A stretch of DNA of 64,000 nt from an uncultured Muribaculaceae bacterium (GTDB lineage: Bacteria; Bacteroidota; Bacteroidia; Bacteroidales; Muribaculaceae), in contig CAJUSZ010000007.1 in NCBI GenBank assembly GCA_910589425.1, positions 30,265 to 94,264 on the forward strand. The letters are read 5' to 3'. Position 1 is the first letter of the stretch; the number at the start of each line of letters is the position of its first letter. The position numbers were made by a program, and so were the translations under genes. The notes beneath the pieces are model-generated. The model had not been told where the DNA came from, ran no database searches, and was given only the letters and a program-made list of their open reading frames with translations. This document shows, in pieces, positions 33,737-43,595 of the stretch.

Positions 33737-34750
33737 ATGTGGTTATCAAACTCATCTGTAGGACGTAAGTTCGTGATGGCGCTTACCGGTGCCTTCCTCG
33801 TCCTATTCGTCACATTCCATTGTTTGATGAACTCTATAGCCATTGTCTGGCCCGTCGCCTACAACTCCATCTGCGAGTTCCTCGGCGCCAACTGGTATGC
33901 GCTCGCCGCATCGGCCGTCTTGGCAGTGTTCATCCTCATCCACATCATCTACGCTGTCATGCTGACGATGCAGAACCGCGCTGCCCGCGGCTCGGACCGT
34001 TACGCTGTGGTGCGTAAGCCCAAGACTGTGGAATGGTCGTCGCAGAACATGTTCGTTCTCGGCCTTGTCATCCTCGCTTTCCTTGTGGTTCACATGATCC
34101 AGTTCTGGGCCAAGATGCAGATGGCCGAGATCGCCGGAATCGAAGGCGCTATTCCTCCGGCTGCCGGCACACTCTTCATCCAGGAGGCATTCTCTCTGGT
34201 ATGGACTCCGATCGTGTATATCATCGGCTTCATCGCGCTCTGGTTCCACATGAACCATGGTTTCTGGTCGATGTTCCAGTCGATCGGCTGGGACAACAAC
34301 GCCTGGATCTGCCGCCTGAAGAAAGTGGCTTCATGGTGGTCATCGATCGTGGTGCTTCTTTTCATAGCCCAGGCCATCGTGTTCACAGTCAAGGCCAACG
34401 AGGATTTCTATAAGAAAAATGCCGATCTTCGCGACCAGTACAAGGAGATGCTCGTGCCGATGATCGAGAAAGAGTTCGGTCCCGAAGCGATGCAGATCTC
34501 ACAGGCTGTTAAGATGATGCCTTACGAGCAGATCTCTCCCGCCGCCAAGCAGCAGGCAGAACAGCTCAAGATCCAGATCAACGACCAGCAGACAAAGAAT
34601 TATTTCGAGAGCATCCCCAACGGCAAAGAGCAGTATGAGGACATGAAGAAGCAGGCCGAGATGTTCGCACGCATGGCCGCCCTCTTCAACTATCTCGAGG
34701 AAGGCGATCCCCAGCCTGCCCAGCCCGCTATGCCCCAACCCAGAAACTAA
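33737..34750 (+). CDS. sdhC: Succinate dehydrogenase/fumarate reductase cytochrome b558 subunit with C-terminal extension
   Basis: The 337-residue product starts MWLSNSSVGRKFVMALTG and has five membrane helices in residues 10-220, with conserved histidines at His28, His69, His119, His171 and His174, as in the diheme b-type anchor. It exchanges electrons with menaquinone. Relatives in Bacteroidales are, to my knowledge, about 225-235 residues long. This one continues for about 117 residues with a charged, Gln/Lys/Met-rich segment ending in a Pro/Gln-rich tail. With five helices and a cytoplasmic N-terminus the tail should be periplasmic. It is followed by sdhA after 23 bp. Confidence 0.93.
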   Translation: MWLSNSSVGRKFVMALTGAFLVLFVTFHCLMNSIAIVWPVAYNSICEFLGANWYALAASAVLAVFILIHIIYAVMLTMQNRAARGSDRYAVVRKPKTVEWSSQNMFVLGLVILAFLVVHMIQFWAKMQMAEIAGIEGAIPPAAGTLFIQEAFSLVWTPIVYIIGFIALWFHMNHGFWSMFQSIGWDNNAWICRLKKVASWWSSIVVLLFIAQAIVFTVKANEDFYKKNADLRDQYKEMLVPMIEKEFGPEAMQISQAVKMMPYEQISPAAKQQAEQLKIQINDQQTKNYFESIPNGKEQYEDMKKQAEMFARMAALFNYLEEGDPQPAQPAMPQPRN

Positions 34751-34773
34751 CCTTTTAGCGATACGGAAATAAA

Positions 34774-36789
34774 ATGAAAGAACAAGTCAAAGTAATGAAT
34801 CCGGCTGATTCCAAAATCCCGGAGGGTCCTGTCGCTGAAAAATGGACCAATTATAAAGCTCACCAGAAACTCGTCAATCCCGCCAACAAGCGTCGCCTTG
34901 ATGTGATTGTTGTCGGCACAGGCCTCGCCGGCGCTTCAGCAGCCTCGACCCTTGCCGAAATGGGATTCAACGTACTCAATTTCTGCATCCAGGATTCCCC
35001 CCGCCGCGCTCACTCGATCGCAGCACAGGGCGGTATCAACGCAGCCAAGAACTATCAGAACGACGGCGACTCAGTCTATCGCCTTTTCTACGACACCGTG
35101 AAGGGTGGCGACTACCGTGCCCGTGAGGCCAACGTCTACCGTCTTGCTGAAGTCTCCAACAATATCATCGACCAGTGTGTGGCCCAGGGTGTGCCTTTCG
35201 CCCGTGAATACGGCGGTCTGCTCGCCAACCGTTCGTTCGGTGGCGCCCAGGTGTCGCGTACATTCTATGCCAAAGGTCAGACCGGCCAGCAGCTCCTGCT
35301 CGGCGCCTACAGCTCGCTCAACCGCCAGATCCAGCTCGGCAAGGTTAAGAGCTACAACCGCTACGAGATGCACGATGTGGTGCTGGTCAAGGATAAGGAT
35401 GGTGTTGAACGCGCACGCGGCATCATCGCCAAGAACCTTGTAACCGGTAAGCTCGAGCGTTTCGCCGCCCATGCCGTGGTTATCGCTACCGGCGGCTATG
35501 GAAATGCCTACTTCCTTTCGACCAACGCCATGGGCTGTAACGTAAGCGCGGCTATGGCATGCTACCGCAAGGGCGCCCTCTTCGCAAACCCCGCTTTTGT
35601 GCAGATCCATCCGACATGTATTCCCGTGCATGGCGACAAGCAGTCGAAACTTACCCTTATGTCCGAGTCGCTCCGTAACGACGGCCGCATCTGGGTGCCC
35701 AAGAAAATCGAGGACGCACGCCGTCTTCAGAAAGGCGAGATCAAGGGTTCGGATATCCCTGAGAAAGACCGCGACTATTATCTCGAACGCCGTTATCCGG
35801 CATTCGGTAACCTCGTGCCGCGCGACGTGGCATCGCGTGCCGCCAAGGAGCGTTGCGACAAAGGCTTCGGCGTGAACAACACCGGTCTGGCCGTGTTCCT
35901 CGACTTCTCCGAGGCGATCAACCGTCTGGGTCTCGACACCGTGCGCCAGCGCTATGGCAACCTTTTCGACATGTATGAGGAGATCACCGACGTCAATCCC
36001 GGCGAGCTTGCCCGTCAGGACGGCGATGACTGCTACTACAACCCGATGATGATCTTCCCCGCTATCCACTACACAATGGGTGGCATCTGGGTCGACTACG
36101 AACTCCAGACTTCTGTAAAGGGTCTTTTCGCAATCGGCGAGTGCAACTTCTCCGACCACGGCGCGAACCGTCTCGGCGCCTCCGCTCTCATGCAGGGTCT
36201 GGCCGACGGCTACTTCGTGCTTCCCTACACAATCCAGAACTATCTCAGCGACCAGATCACAGTGCCCCGCTTCTCGACTGATCTTCCCGAGTTTGACAAG
36301 GCAGAGGCCAAATGTCAGGCTGAACTTGACCGCCTGATGAACATCAAGGGCAAACGTTCTGTCGATTCTATCCATAAGGAACTCGGCCACATCATGTGGG
36401 AATATGTCGGCATGGCACGCAACCGCGAGGGTCTTGAAAAGGCCATCGGCGAGTTCAAGCGTATCCGCGAGGTATTCAACAAGGATCTTTTCGTGCCTGG
36501 CACACAGGACGGCATGAACGTGGAACTCGACAAGGCATTCCGTCTGCGCGACTTCATCACAATGGGTGAACTCGTGGCTTACGATGCTCTCAACCGCAAC
36601 GAAAGCTGCGGCGGCCACTTCCGCGAGGAATACCAGACCGAGGAAGGCGAGGCAAAACGAGATGACGAAAACTACTTCTATGTCAGCTGCTGGGACTATG
36701 CCGGCTCCGACACCGAAGCCCCGACCCTCATCAAGGAGCCGCTCCACTATGAGGCAATCAAGGTTCAGACACGTAACTATAAGTCATAA
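34774..36789 (+). CDS. sdhA: Succinate dehydrogenase/fumarate reductase flavoprotein subunit
   Basis: The 671-residue product has the FAD-binding motif [20 protein letters not shown], the flavinylation region [18 protein letters not shown] with the histidine that binds FAD covalently, and the active-site region [20 protein letters not shown]. It also has [18 protein letters not shown] near the middle. It interconverts fumarate and succinate at the cytoplasmic face. In gut Bacteroidales the complex mostly acts as fumarate reductase in anaerobic respiration, feeding the succinate-propionate route that also uses MeaB. Confidence 0.96.
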   Translation: MKEQVKVMNPADSKIPEGPVAEKWTNYKAHQKLVNPANKRRLDVIVVGTGLAGASAASTLAEMGFNVLNFCIQDSPRRAHSIAAQGGINAAKNYQNDGDSVYRLFYDTVKGGDYRAREANVYRLAEVSNNIIDQCVAQGVPFAREYGGLLANRSFGGAQVSRTFYAKGQTGQQLLLGAYSSLNRQIQLGKVKSYNRYEMHDVVLVKDKDGVERARGIIAKNLVTGKLERFAAHAVVIATGGYGNAYFLSTNAMGCNVSAAMACYRKGALFANPAFVQIHPTCIPVHGDKQSKLTLMSESLRNDGRIWVPKKIEDARRLQKGEIKGSDIPEKDRDYYLERRYPAFGNLVPRDVASRAAKERCDKGFGVNNTGLAVFLDFSEAINRLGLDTVRQRYGNLFDMYEEITDVNPGELARQDGDDCYYNPMMIFPAIHYTMGGIWVDYELQTSVKGLFAIGECNFSDHGANRLGASALMQGLADGYFVLPYTIQNYLSDQITVPRFSTDLPEFDKAEAKCQAELDRLMNIKGKRSVDSIHKELGHIMWEYVGMARNREGLEKAIGEFKRIREVFNKDLFVPGTQDGMNVELDKAFRLRDFITMGELVAYDALNRNESCGGHFREEYQTEEGEAKRDDENYFYVSCWDYAGSDTEAPTLIKEPLHYEAIKVQTRNYKS

Positions 36790-36799
36790 ATACGCTTTG

Positions 36800-36836
36800 G
36801 GGGATCCCCGCCTCCTGTGAGGCCGGGGAGATCCCA
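36800..36836 (+). other. Intercistronic hairpin between sdhA and sdhB
   Basis: A long interrupted stem lies in the 68-bp gap: GGGATC with GATCCC outside, and CCCCGCCTC with GAGGCCGGGG (one bulged G) inside a 4-nt loop. No T-run follows. It may protect or process the mRNA and set the ratio of SdhB to SdhA. Confidence 0.5.
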
Positions 36837-36857
36837 TCCCAATCTATCAGAAAAACA

Positions 36858-37616
36858 ATGGAAGAAAACATAATGAAAGTCAATCTTAAGGTATGGCGTC
36901 AGGCCAACCCTAAGGCTAAGGGCGGATTCGTGACTTACAGCGACGTCGAGACCACGCCCGACACTTCTTTCCTGGAGACTCTTGACATCCTCAACGAAAC
37001 GCTCGTGGAGCGCGGAGAGGAGCCGATTGTCTTCGACCACGACTGCCGCGAGGGAATCTGCGGAATGTGTTCGCTTTACGTGAACGGTCATCCTCACGGT
37101 CCCGCGACAGGCGCCACCACCTGCCAGCTCTACATGCGTCGTTTCGCCAACGGCGAGACAATCACCGTGGAGCCTTGGCGTTCGGCTGCGTTCCCCGTGA
37201 TCAAAGACCTCATGGTGGACCGTAACGCATTCGACAAGATCCAGCAGGCCGGCGGTTATGTAAGCTTCAACTGCGGGGGCGCTCAGGATGCCAATGCAAT
37301 TCCTATCTCGAAAGTGAATGCCGACGAGGCTATGGACTCCGCGAGCTGCATCGGCTGCGGCGCCTGCGTGGCCGCGTGCAAGAACGGCTCGGCAATGCTT
37401 TTCGTGTCCGCTAAGGTGAGCCAGCTCGCTCTTCTTCCGCAGGGTGAGGTGGAGAAATACCGCCGCGTGCGTGCAATGGTGGCCAAGATGGACGAACTCG
37501 GTTTCGGCAACTGCACCAATACAGGCGCATGTGCCGCTGAATGTCCGAAGAATATCAAGCTCGACAACATCGGCCGCATGAACCGCCATTACATCGCAGC
37601 CAAGTGCAAGGAATAA
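36858..37616 (+). CDS. sdhB: Succinate dehydrogenase/fumarate reductase iron-sulfur subunit
   Basis: The 252-residue product has the [2Fe-2S] motif CREGICGMC, then [14 protein letters not shown] for the [4Fe-4S] cluster and [15 protein letters not shown] for the remaining ligands. It carries electrons between the flavin and the heme/quinone subunit. The annotated start gives [15 protein letters not shown]; the ATG five codons further on is a possible alternative. A strong terminator follows. Confidence 0.95.
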   Translation: MEENIMKVNLKVWRQANPKAKGGFVTYSDVETTPDTSFLETLDILNETLVERGEEPIVFDHDCREGICGMCSLYVNGHPHGPATGATTCQLYMRRFANGETITVEPWRSAAFPVIKDLMVDRNAFDKIQQAGGYVSFNCGGAQDANAIPISKVNADEAMDSASCIGCGACVAACKNGSAMLFVSAKVSQLALLPQGEVEKYRRVRAMVAKMDELGFGNCTNTGACAAECPKNIKLDNIGRMNRHYIAAKCKE

Positions 37617-37656
37617 ACTGAATCGACCGGTACCGCAACCGGAATCATAGAAAACC

Positions 37657-37706
37657 ATGCCGGAAGGATCTGTCTGTAAAGACCTGATCCCCCGGCATTT
37701 CTGTTT
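37657..37706 (+). terminator. Terminator of the sdhCAB operon
   Basis: A composite hairpin pairs ATGCCGG with CCGGCAT (37657-37663 with 37692-37698), GGATC with GATCC (37666-37670 with 37686-37690) and GTCT with AGAC (37672-37675 with 37680-37683). It is followed by TTCTGTTT. Confidence 0.8.
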
Positions 37707-37822
37707 ATCTGAGATCAGTAGTGCCGCATCGTAACCGACGGGTCTGAGAAACGTTTGAAAATTTATTGAACAGGCTCAAAGTGTATGAAAACATGAAATT
37801 GCAGGAAAACAGATGTTAATTA

Positions 37823-37854
37823 TTTGGAATTGACGATAATTCACCTTATCTTTG
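37823..37854 (+). promoter_or_regulatory. Promoter of the Omp28-like/T9SS protein gene
   Basis: TTTG (37823-37826), a 20-bp spacer and TATCTTTG (37847-37854) match the consensus. The position argues for the ATG at 37885 and against the open frame from 37852, which overlaps the -7 box. Confidence 0.8.
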
Positions 37855-37884
37855 CGCATAAATAGATTAATACACAATTATCTC

Positions 37885-39816
37885 ATGAAACAACTTTTAC
37901 TCACAGCCACAGCTGCGATGCTGGCCACAGCAGCTATGGCTCAGGTGTCCCAGCCTCAGATGAGCGCAGGAGCAATCAGACTTGACAAACCTGTCAAGGC
38001 TTCAGTGGCAACAAGAGCCTCCTCGACATTGGCCTGGGGGTATTCACATGGTATTTCCTCGGCCAACGGTTTGGGTCAGGCGAATTCCACGATCGTCCAG
38101 GCCGCATATCTTCCGGAAGAATGGGCTTCTTATTTCGCTGGAGTGAAGATCGTGGGTCTGCGCATAGCCTCACCGGTGGATGGTTCCAAGTCATCGCAGG
38201 GAAACTGGGTCAACTCAATACCGAGTGCCGTCATATTCCTTTCCGAGGATATTAATAAGACTGCGGAATTCATAGTGGATGCACAAGGTACGCTGCCGGC
38301 AACGGGTTTCACATCGACCGACATCAAGTTCGATACGCCGTATACGATCGAGGCAGGAAAGCCTGTTTATTATGGCTTTGTATGCACCACCAAGACGGCA
38401 AAGGATTTCCCGGTTGTCAACGACGGAGTGGCCGTGCATGATCCCAACGGAACTTTCGTCGGCGTTATGAACGGATCGAAGACCCAATGGATATCCACTT
38501 CCGGACTCGGCAACCTCTGCATCGAGCTTCTTCTCGAAGGCGACATCAAGGCTGACGCCGCAACTATCGACGCATCTTTCCTGAAAAGATTCTATCAGAA
38601 TCAGGATGTGCCCGTTTCGTTTACAGTACATAATAACGGAACCACTCCCGTGAAGACTCTGGGAGGCATGATCACGATCGGGACAACCCAGACTCCGGTC
38701 AACGTAACTCTTCCCGAGCCTCTTGCATTCGGTGAATTCGGCAACTACGAGATCACCGCGGCAAAAGCCGAAGGAAAAGGCCCGATGGAAATGTCTTTCA
38801 AGATCGACAAGGTAAACGGTGTGGCAAACACCATCACCAACGCCGAGGCCAAGGGTAATGTCATAGTTTTCGGAGAGGGTGAGGGCTATCCGCGCACTAT
38901 TCTTGTGGAGGAATTCACAACTGAGCGTTGCGGCAACTGTCCGACCGCGGCTTCGAGACTTGCCACTGCTCTCGAGACATTCGACAAGCAGATGCATGAT
39001 CGCGCCTCTGCCCTGACAATCCATGCAGGCTATTATACCGACTGGCTGACTCTTCCGGCCGACAACGAGTATGTGCAGTTCTTCAACGCCGGCGGCTCCA
39101 CTTATGCTCCGGCATTCATGATCGACCGTTCAGTGGAAATCTCCGGCACTCCGAGTACCCCGGTGTTCAGCACACCCAACACTCCGGCCGATCTGAAAAA
39201 CATGATGCTCACCGCAGCGGCAATTCCTTCTACACTGAGCGTGGATATCGATGCGGAGTATGTCAATGAGACCGGCAATGTGAAAGTCAAGGTGCATGGC
39301 AAGAAAGATGCCGCATATTTCAATCTTGAGAATCCCCGCGTGGTGGTTCAGCTTGCGGAGAACGCCGTTAAGGCAAGAAGCCAGTCTGGTGCCGTGGGTG
39401 TTTACTATCAGCAGCACGTGAAGCGCGCCATCAATTCAACATGGGGAGACGAGGTGAAATTCGATGGAGACGACTATGTCTACGAATGTGAGTTCCCTCT
39501 TGATAAAACCTGGAACACGAAGTATCTTCAGGTTGTGGCTTATGTGGCCAACTATAATGCCGACAACGTAACCGACCGCGCCGTGGAGAATTCAAAGACC
39601 ATATTCTTCGATAAGGTAACCAATGGCGTGGATGGAATCCTTGCCGACGGCACGGAAGTTAGAGTGATTGCCGAAAACGGCGAGATCTCCGTGGAAGGCG
39701 CTGCCTCGTTCGAGGTTTACACACTTTCCGGAATGCGTTGCCAGCCGACAGGCCTGCAGTCGGGCGTTTACGTGGTGCGTGTGGCCGACAAGGCTTTCAA
39801 AGTAGCGATGAAGTAA
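37885..39816 (+). CDS. Omp28-like secreted protein with T9SS C-terminal sorting domain
   Basis: The 643-residue product has a signal peptide (LLLTATAAMLATAAMA) and an N-terminal beta-rich region. A CARDB-like Ig segment is seen around residues 235-320. An Omp28-type segment follows with ILVEEFTTERCGNCPTAASR, where the CGNC resembles a thioredoxin-fold CxxC. The last 60 residues (FEVYTLSGMRC, then GVYVVRVADKAFKV) match a type A T9SS sorting domain. It is probably exported to the cell surface and processed by the type IX system. Its role is unknown; P. gingivalis Omp28 has been proposed as an adhesin. Confidence 0.85.
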   Translation: MKQLLLTATAAMLATAAMAQVSQPQMSAGAIRLDKPVKASVATRASSTLAWGYSHGISSANGLGQANSTIVQAAYLPEEWASYFAGVKIVGLRIASPVDGSKSSQGNWVNSIPSAVIFLSEDINKTAEFIVDAQGTLPATGFTSTDIKFDTPYTIEAGKPVYYGFVCTTKTAKDFPVVNDGVAVHDPNGTFVGVMNGSKTQWISTSGLGNLCIELLLEGDIKADAATIDASFLKRFYQNQDVPVSFTVHNNGTTPVKTLGGMITIGTTQTPVNVTLPEPLAFGEFGNYEITAAKAEGKGPMEMSFKIDKVNGVANTITNAEAKGNVIVFGEGEGYPRTILVEEFTTERCGNCPTAASRLATALETFDKQMHDRASALTIHAGYYTDWLTLPADNEYVQFFNAGGSTYAPAFMIDRSVEISGTPSTPVFSTPNTPADLKNMMLTAAAIPSTLSVDIDAEYVNETGNVKVKVHGKKDAAYFNLENPRVVVQLAENAVKARSQSGAVGVYYQQHVKRAINSTWGDEVKFDGDDYVYECEFPLDKTWNTKYLQVVAYVANYNADNVTDRAVENSKTIFFDKVTNGVDGILADGTEVRVIAENGEISVEGAASFEVYTLSGMRCQPTGLQSGVYVVRVADKAFKVAMK

Positions 39817-39853
39817 AATTGGAAAGGGTTGGACATACAATCCTTTGATACAG

Positions 39854-39892
39854 GCGGGGCGGAGCATTCGGTGTTTCGCCCCGCGTTCGTAA
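39854..39892 (+). terminator. Hairpin terminator after the Omp28-like gene
   Basis: A perfect 8-bp GC stem (39854-39861 with 39877-39884) closes a 15-nt loop. The tail is only moderately T-rich. Confidence 0.6.
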
Positions 39893-39992
39893 TCGCCTTT
39901 CGGCAGAATATGTGCGTATGGATTGTAACATATCGTGGTGTTTCCGGTATATTGGGTAAGCAACTCTTTAAATAAACCTAATACCAATACTC

Positions 39993-40346
39993 ATGAAAAG
40001 AGGAATATTATTCGCGGTTACGCTGGCTCTGTGCTGTTTGTCGCTTGAGGCAAAGGTGCGGTTCCAGAGCATAGATTTCAAAGGAGAAAACGTTATAGTC
40101 ACGCTTGCCGACGACAAGGCAGGGGATTCAGTCAGGCTTACGGAAGCCGTGTTCCACAATGACGGCAGGGAATATGAGTCCCGGTCAATGAATTGCGATC
40201 TGAACAATGGGATTGCTGTCTATAAGTTGAGCTTTCCACAGTGTGAGGTATACCGCAAATGTTCCGTAACTCTCACCATCAACGGCAAGCAGGTCTCGGT
40301 TCCTGTCAAGGAAAGTGCGATAGTATCCGGTGCTATCCGCAGGTGA
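39993..40346 (+). CDS. Small secreted hypothetical protein
   Basis: The 117-residue product has a signal peptide (ILFAVTLALCCLSLEA) and a beta-rich mature part with FKGENVIVTLADDKAGDSVR and CSVTLTINGKQVSVPV. I do not recognise a family. It converges with the AsmA-like gene, with only 15 bp between the two stops. Confidence 0.7.
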   Translation: MKRGILFAVTLALCCLSLEAKVRFQSIDFKGENVIVTLADDKAGDSVRLTEAVFHNDGREYESRSMNCDLNNGIAVYKLSFPQCEVYRKCSVTLTINGKQVSVPVKESAIVSGAIRR

Positions 40347-40361
40347 GGCCGGGAAGCGGAA

Positions 40362-43300
40362 TCATTGTTTCCTAACCGATACAGCCGCCTTGTGGATGAA
40401 TTCCTGGAGATAATATCTCATCTCGCTCACTACGTTGATCTTTTTTGACGTCATTACCCGTCCTGTGATGTCGAAAGCATGTTTCTCCTTGAACGTCGCT
40501 CCGCCGAAACTGAGATGTGGATCGGAAAAGTGGCCGGTTATGTTGATTCCGAATGGCAGGTGGATGGGATTTCCCGGAATACCGATGTGGTAATACATCA
40601 TGCCGTTGAAATTGTTGAGTCCTTCCATTCTCAGACGGTAATTGCTGAATTCAAAATTGAATGGATACAACTCCAGGAGATTGTCGTGGACCGAAGCGTG
40701 GACGTCCATGTTCCTTATGTGGATGTCATGGCTGTCGGGAATCAGCATCATCCGGGTGATCCGTCTGATGAACTTGTTCTGGTGTACTTTCAGCTGTCTG
40801 CCTTGCACCGCCATGTCGGCATGGAGAGAAGGAAGGTTGAGATACATGTCGGGGAAGAAATCCACTCCTCCGTTGATTTCGGCTGAGATGACGCCGGACA
40901 GGTTTCTCATCTGGGGCATCATCTCGATAAGCGAATGGAAATTCTCAAAGAAGCGGACCACATCGATCTGCATCACTCCGGCTGACGCACTCAGCGATGG
41001 GCGTGAGACATCTCTCGTGTCGTAGGTGAGATTGAGGGAGGCATGTCCGAAATCGGAAGCGATGTTCAGATTTTTAACTGTGGCTTTGCCTCCGTGTATG
41101 CCGAGATCTGCCGACAGGTCGTATAGACGGAGATTTGTGTAGGCCGTCTCTTTGGCCGAGGCTGTGATGTCGATGTTGAGATTCCGGGGAATAAGCATCG
41201 TCATCGTGTCGGAGGCCGGTATTGTGTCCGGCCTTCTGGGGATAACGGATTGTTGTCCGTGGCGGCTGATCTGTCCCTGCTCGTAGGAAGAGGCGATATG
41301 GTTGAAGTCGAGAGTGTCGATCTCGATATTGAGCTTTGCGGGAATTCTCTGCGGAGTGCTGACTGTGAGTATTTTCCTCATGTTTGAGACATAACCATTC
41401 AGTCTCATCGCTGATTTCCCTGATCTGACGGATGCATCTCTGAGATTCAGACTGTCTGTGTCGCAGTATATGTCAAGATCGGAGAATTGAATCGGAACGG
41501 GATATGAGGCAACGGAGATGGATCCGTTTCCGGTCTTGATGTTTGCTTTTGCCTGCCATGAGTCAAGTGTATTCCGGGCATTTGAAGGCAGCTGGAATGC
41601 GAGGTATTCCTGTCGGCTGTATGTTGTCCCGGATTTTATGGCATTTTCTTTCTTCATGGAAGTTTTTCCCCTGAATCGTTTTGTGTCCAGACCGATGTTG
41701 AGCTTGCTGAGTCCGATTGAAGCGTCGGGGTTGGTAAGAGAGCATTCACCGGTTCTGATATCGGCTTGAAGCGACGACCCCGGACGGAATGGGCCGATGC
41801 AGTCCGCCGTCATTTTTATGGACAGACCGTCTATCCGCGCAGCCAGTGAATCCGGCCTGTCGGATAGCGACATTCTTCCGGACGAGAGCCGGAGAGTGTA
41901 GGGGATTCTTGTCTCATCCTGGAGCATATTCAGATCCACGGCTTTTGAAGCGGCATCGATTCTCAGCCGGTCGATCTCCATGTCCGTGCTGTCTCCTTTT
42001 ATAGATCCTTTCCCGATGGAAACCGAAGCCGAAACTTTGCTTCCCGACAGAGTCTCATGTGAGAGCAGTTCGGCGTGTCCTGAATAATCGGCGCGGATCC
42101 GCTTCCCGGAAATCCGTATGTTCTGATCAGGTAAAGTGATCTCCAATGCATCGGACAGCAGTGAGCCGTCTATCTCGATGTTTTTCAATGAGGGGGATGA
42201 AAGTTGGTCGAGCTGGAATCTTATGCTGGCATCGGCGTTCAGATTCCCGGACAAGGCGTAAGATTTCGATATTCCCTGTAGTATGCCACTTCGGCCGAGG
42301 TTCGCTTTTACGGACACGTTCGCTTTGATTTCAGGGTGGGACAGAAGACTGTCCACTTCAGCCGCAGCCTGAATAATCATAGCGTCGGAGCGCAGGGTCA
42401 TCGGGGCTATTTCGAAATGACTCCGTCCGACATTTTTTCCATCAAATGCAAACCTGGCAGCCACAGGAGAATGAACCATGCTGAAAGATCGCCTGTCCGA
42501 GAGGGAATAGGAGATCGATCCCTGAGGGATGTTGAAGCATATCTCGAACGAAGGCAGACTGGAAGCCGAGGGTGAATATGGCTCTGTGAGACGGGCGGAA
42601 GCGTTGACTGAAAGATCCGCGCTGAGGCCGCTGACGGATGGAATGGCGATTCCCGGGATGAATTTCAGGAATCTGGAAATGTCGAATGTCTGTATCTGGT
42701 AATTCAGATCATTGACACGCATGTTTTTTCCAAGATCGAGATCCATGTCGAGCCGGCCCCGTGTGTTGCCGAGATTCATGGCGAAATTACTGAACGCCAC
42801 TCTGAAAGGATGGAATTTCAGCTGAACGTTTCCGCTCATTCCGAACGGGAACCCCGACAGGATCTTGACTTTCCTGACGTCGGCGTCGGCGACTCCGGAG
42901 ATCCTGATGCGATATTTGTCGCGGTCTTCCCTGTCGCGCACCATTACGGCATTCCTGAGATGGGCCACGGCTTCCGTTTTTGTGGCGGCGCTGAAAAAGC
43001 GTATCGGCTGTGGGTTTCTTAGCCTGATTGACTGTGCGGTAAAATAAGGAATGCCGAAATCTTTGTCGGCCGAACGGGGAATGATATTGTAGTTGTTGAC
43101 CGAATCGTTGAGAGCCACAAGATTAATGTTAAGTCTGTCTATCTCAAGATCGCGGATCCATACCGAACCAGTGAGAAGCTTGATAATATTGACCGATCCC
43201 CTCAGACGTCCGGTCGAGGCAAGGAAGTCGGCATCGGCTGGAAGTTGACTTCTGACTCCCGGGGAGGCGTCTCGGAGCGTACGCGATGTGATGCGCAGAG

Positions 43301-43550
43301 AGTCGATCTCGATATAGAAATGGGGGAAAGATGTCCAGAGGGTGAATCTTGCGTTGCTGACCTTGAAGTCGGCGTCGAAATAACCGCTTGCCTCACGGTT
43401 TATTATACGGGTGAGATTACCCGGAGTGAGGAATACGGTCAGAACCACGGCCATAATGAATATTGCAGCCAAAAGGCAGCCTGATGCTATAGCTGCCGTT
43501 TTCAGCGTCTTGCGCAATAAATTCGGGAAGTGTGGTGTGGAATCTGACAT
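40362..43550 (-). CDS. AsmA-like family protein
   Basis: The 1062-residue product has an N-terminal membrane anchor (AIASGCLLAAIFIMAVVLTV) and an AsmA-type N-terminal region (NREASGYFDADFKVSNARFT). A very long repetitive beta-strand body follows, and a C-terminal AsmA_2-like part with LRMEGLNNFNGMMYYHIG. AsmA/TamB/YhdP proteins are thought to bridge the periplasm and carry phospholipids to the outer membrane; this protein likely belongs to the same superfamily. It lies 45 bp after the secreted protein gene on the same strand and probably shares its transcript. Confidence 0.88.
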   Translation of the reverse strand: MSDSTPHFPNLLRKTLKTAAIASGCLLAAIFIMAVVLTVFLTPGNLTRIINREASGYFDADFKVSNARFTLWTSFPHFYIEIDSLRITSRTLRDASPGVRSQLPADADFLASTGRLRGSVNIIKLLTGSVWIRDLEIDRLNINLVALNDSVNNYNIIPRSADKDFGIPYFTAQSIRLRNPQPIRFFSAATKTEAVAHLRNAVMVRDREDRDKYRIRISGVADADVRKVKILSGFPFGMSGNVQLKFHPFRVAFSNFAMNLGNTRGRLDMDLDLGKNMRVNDLNYQIQTFDISRFLKFIPGIAIPSVSGLSADLSVNASARLTEPYSPSASSLPSFEICFNIPQGSISYSLSDRRSFSMVHSPVAARFAFDGKNVGRSHFEIAPMTLRSDAMIIQAAAEVDSLLSHPEIKANVSVKANLGRSGILQGISKSYALSGNLNADASIRFQLDQLSSPSLKNIEIDGSLLSDALEITLPDQNIRISGKRIRADYSGHAELLSHETLSGSKVSASVSIGKGSIKGDSTDMEIDRLRIDAASKAVDLNMLQDETRIPYTLRLSSGRMSLSDRPDSLAARIDGLSIKMTADCIGPFRPGSSLQADIRTGECSLTNPDASIGLSKLNIGLDTKRFRGKTSMKKENAIKSGTTYSRQEYLAFQLPSNARNTLDSWQAKANIKTGNGSISVASYPVPIQFSDLDIYCDTDSLNLRDASVRSGKSAMRLNGYVSNMRKILTVSTPQRIPAKLNIEIDTLDFNHIASSYEQGQISRHGQQSVIPRRPDTIPASDTMTMLIPRNLNIDITASAKETAYTNLRLYDLSADLGIHGGKATVKNLNIASDFGHASLNLTYDTRDVSRPSLSASAGVMQIDVVRFFENFHSLIEMMPQMRNLSGVISAEINGGVDFFPDMYLNLPSLHADMAVQGRQLKVHQNKFIRRITRMMLIPDSHDIHIRNMDVHASVHDNLLELYPFNFEFSNYRLRMEGLNNFNGMMYYHIGIPGNPIHLPFGINITGHFSDPHLSFGGATFKEKHAFDITGRVMTSKKINVVSEMRYYLQEFIHKAAVSVRKQ

Positions 43551-43595
43551 ATAAAAGTGGCGTGGATTGGGAAAAGCGGCGGGATTGAATTAATC

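Noticed and set aside
35071..36747. Long open frame (558 codons) antisense to sdhA
   Set aside because: It lies fully opposite a strongly conserved flavoprotein gene, and its translation shows no domain-like pattern. Codon bias of sdhA explains the open antisense frame.
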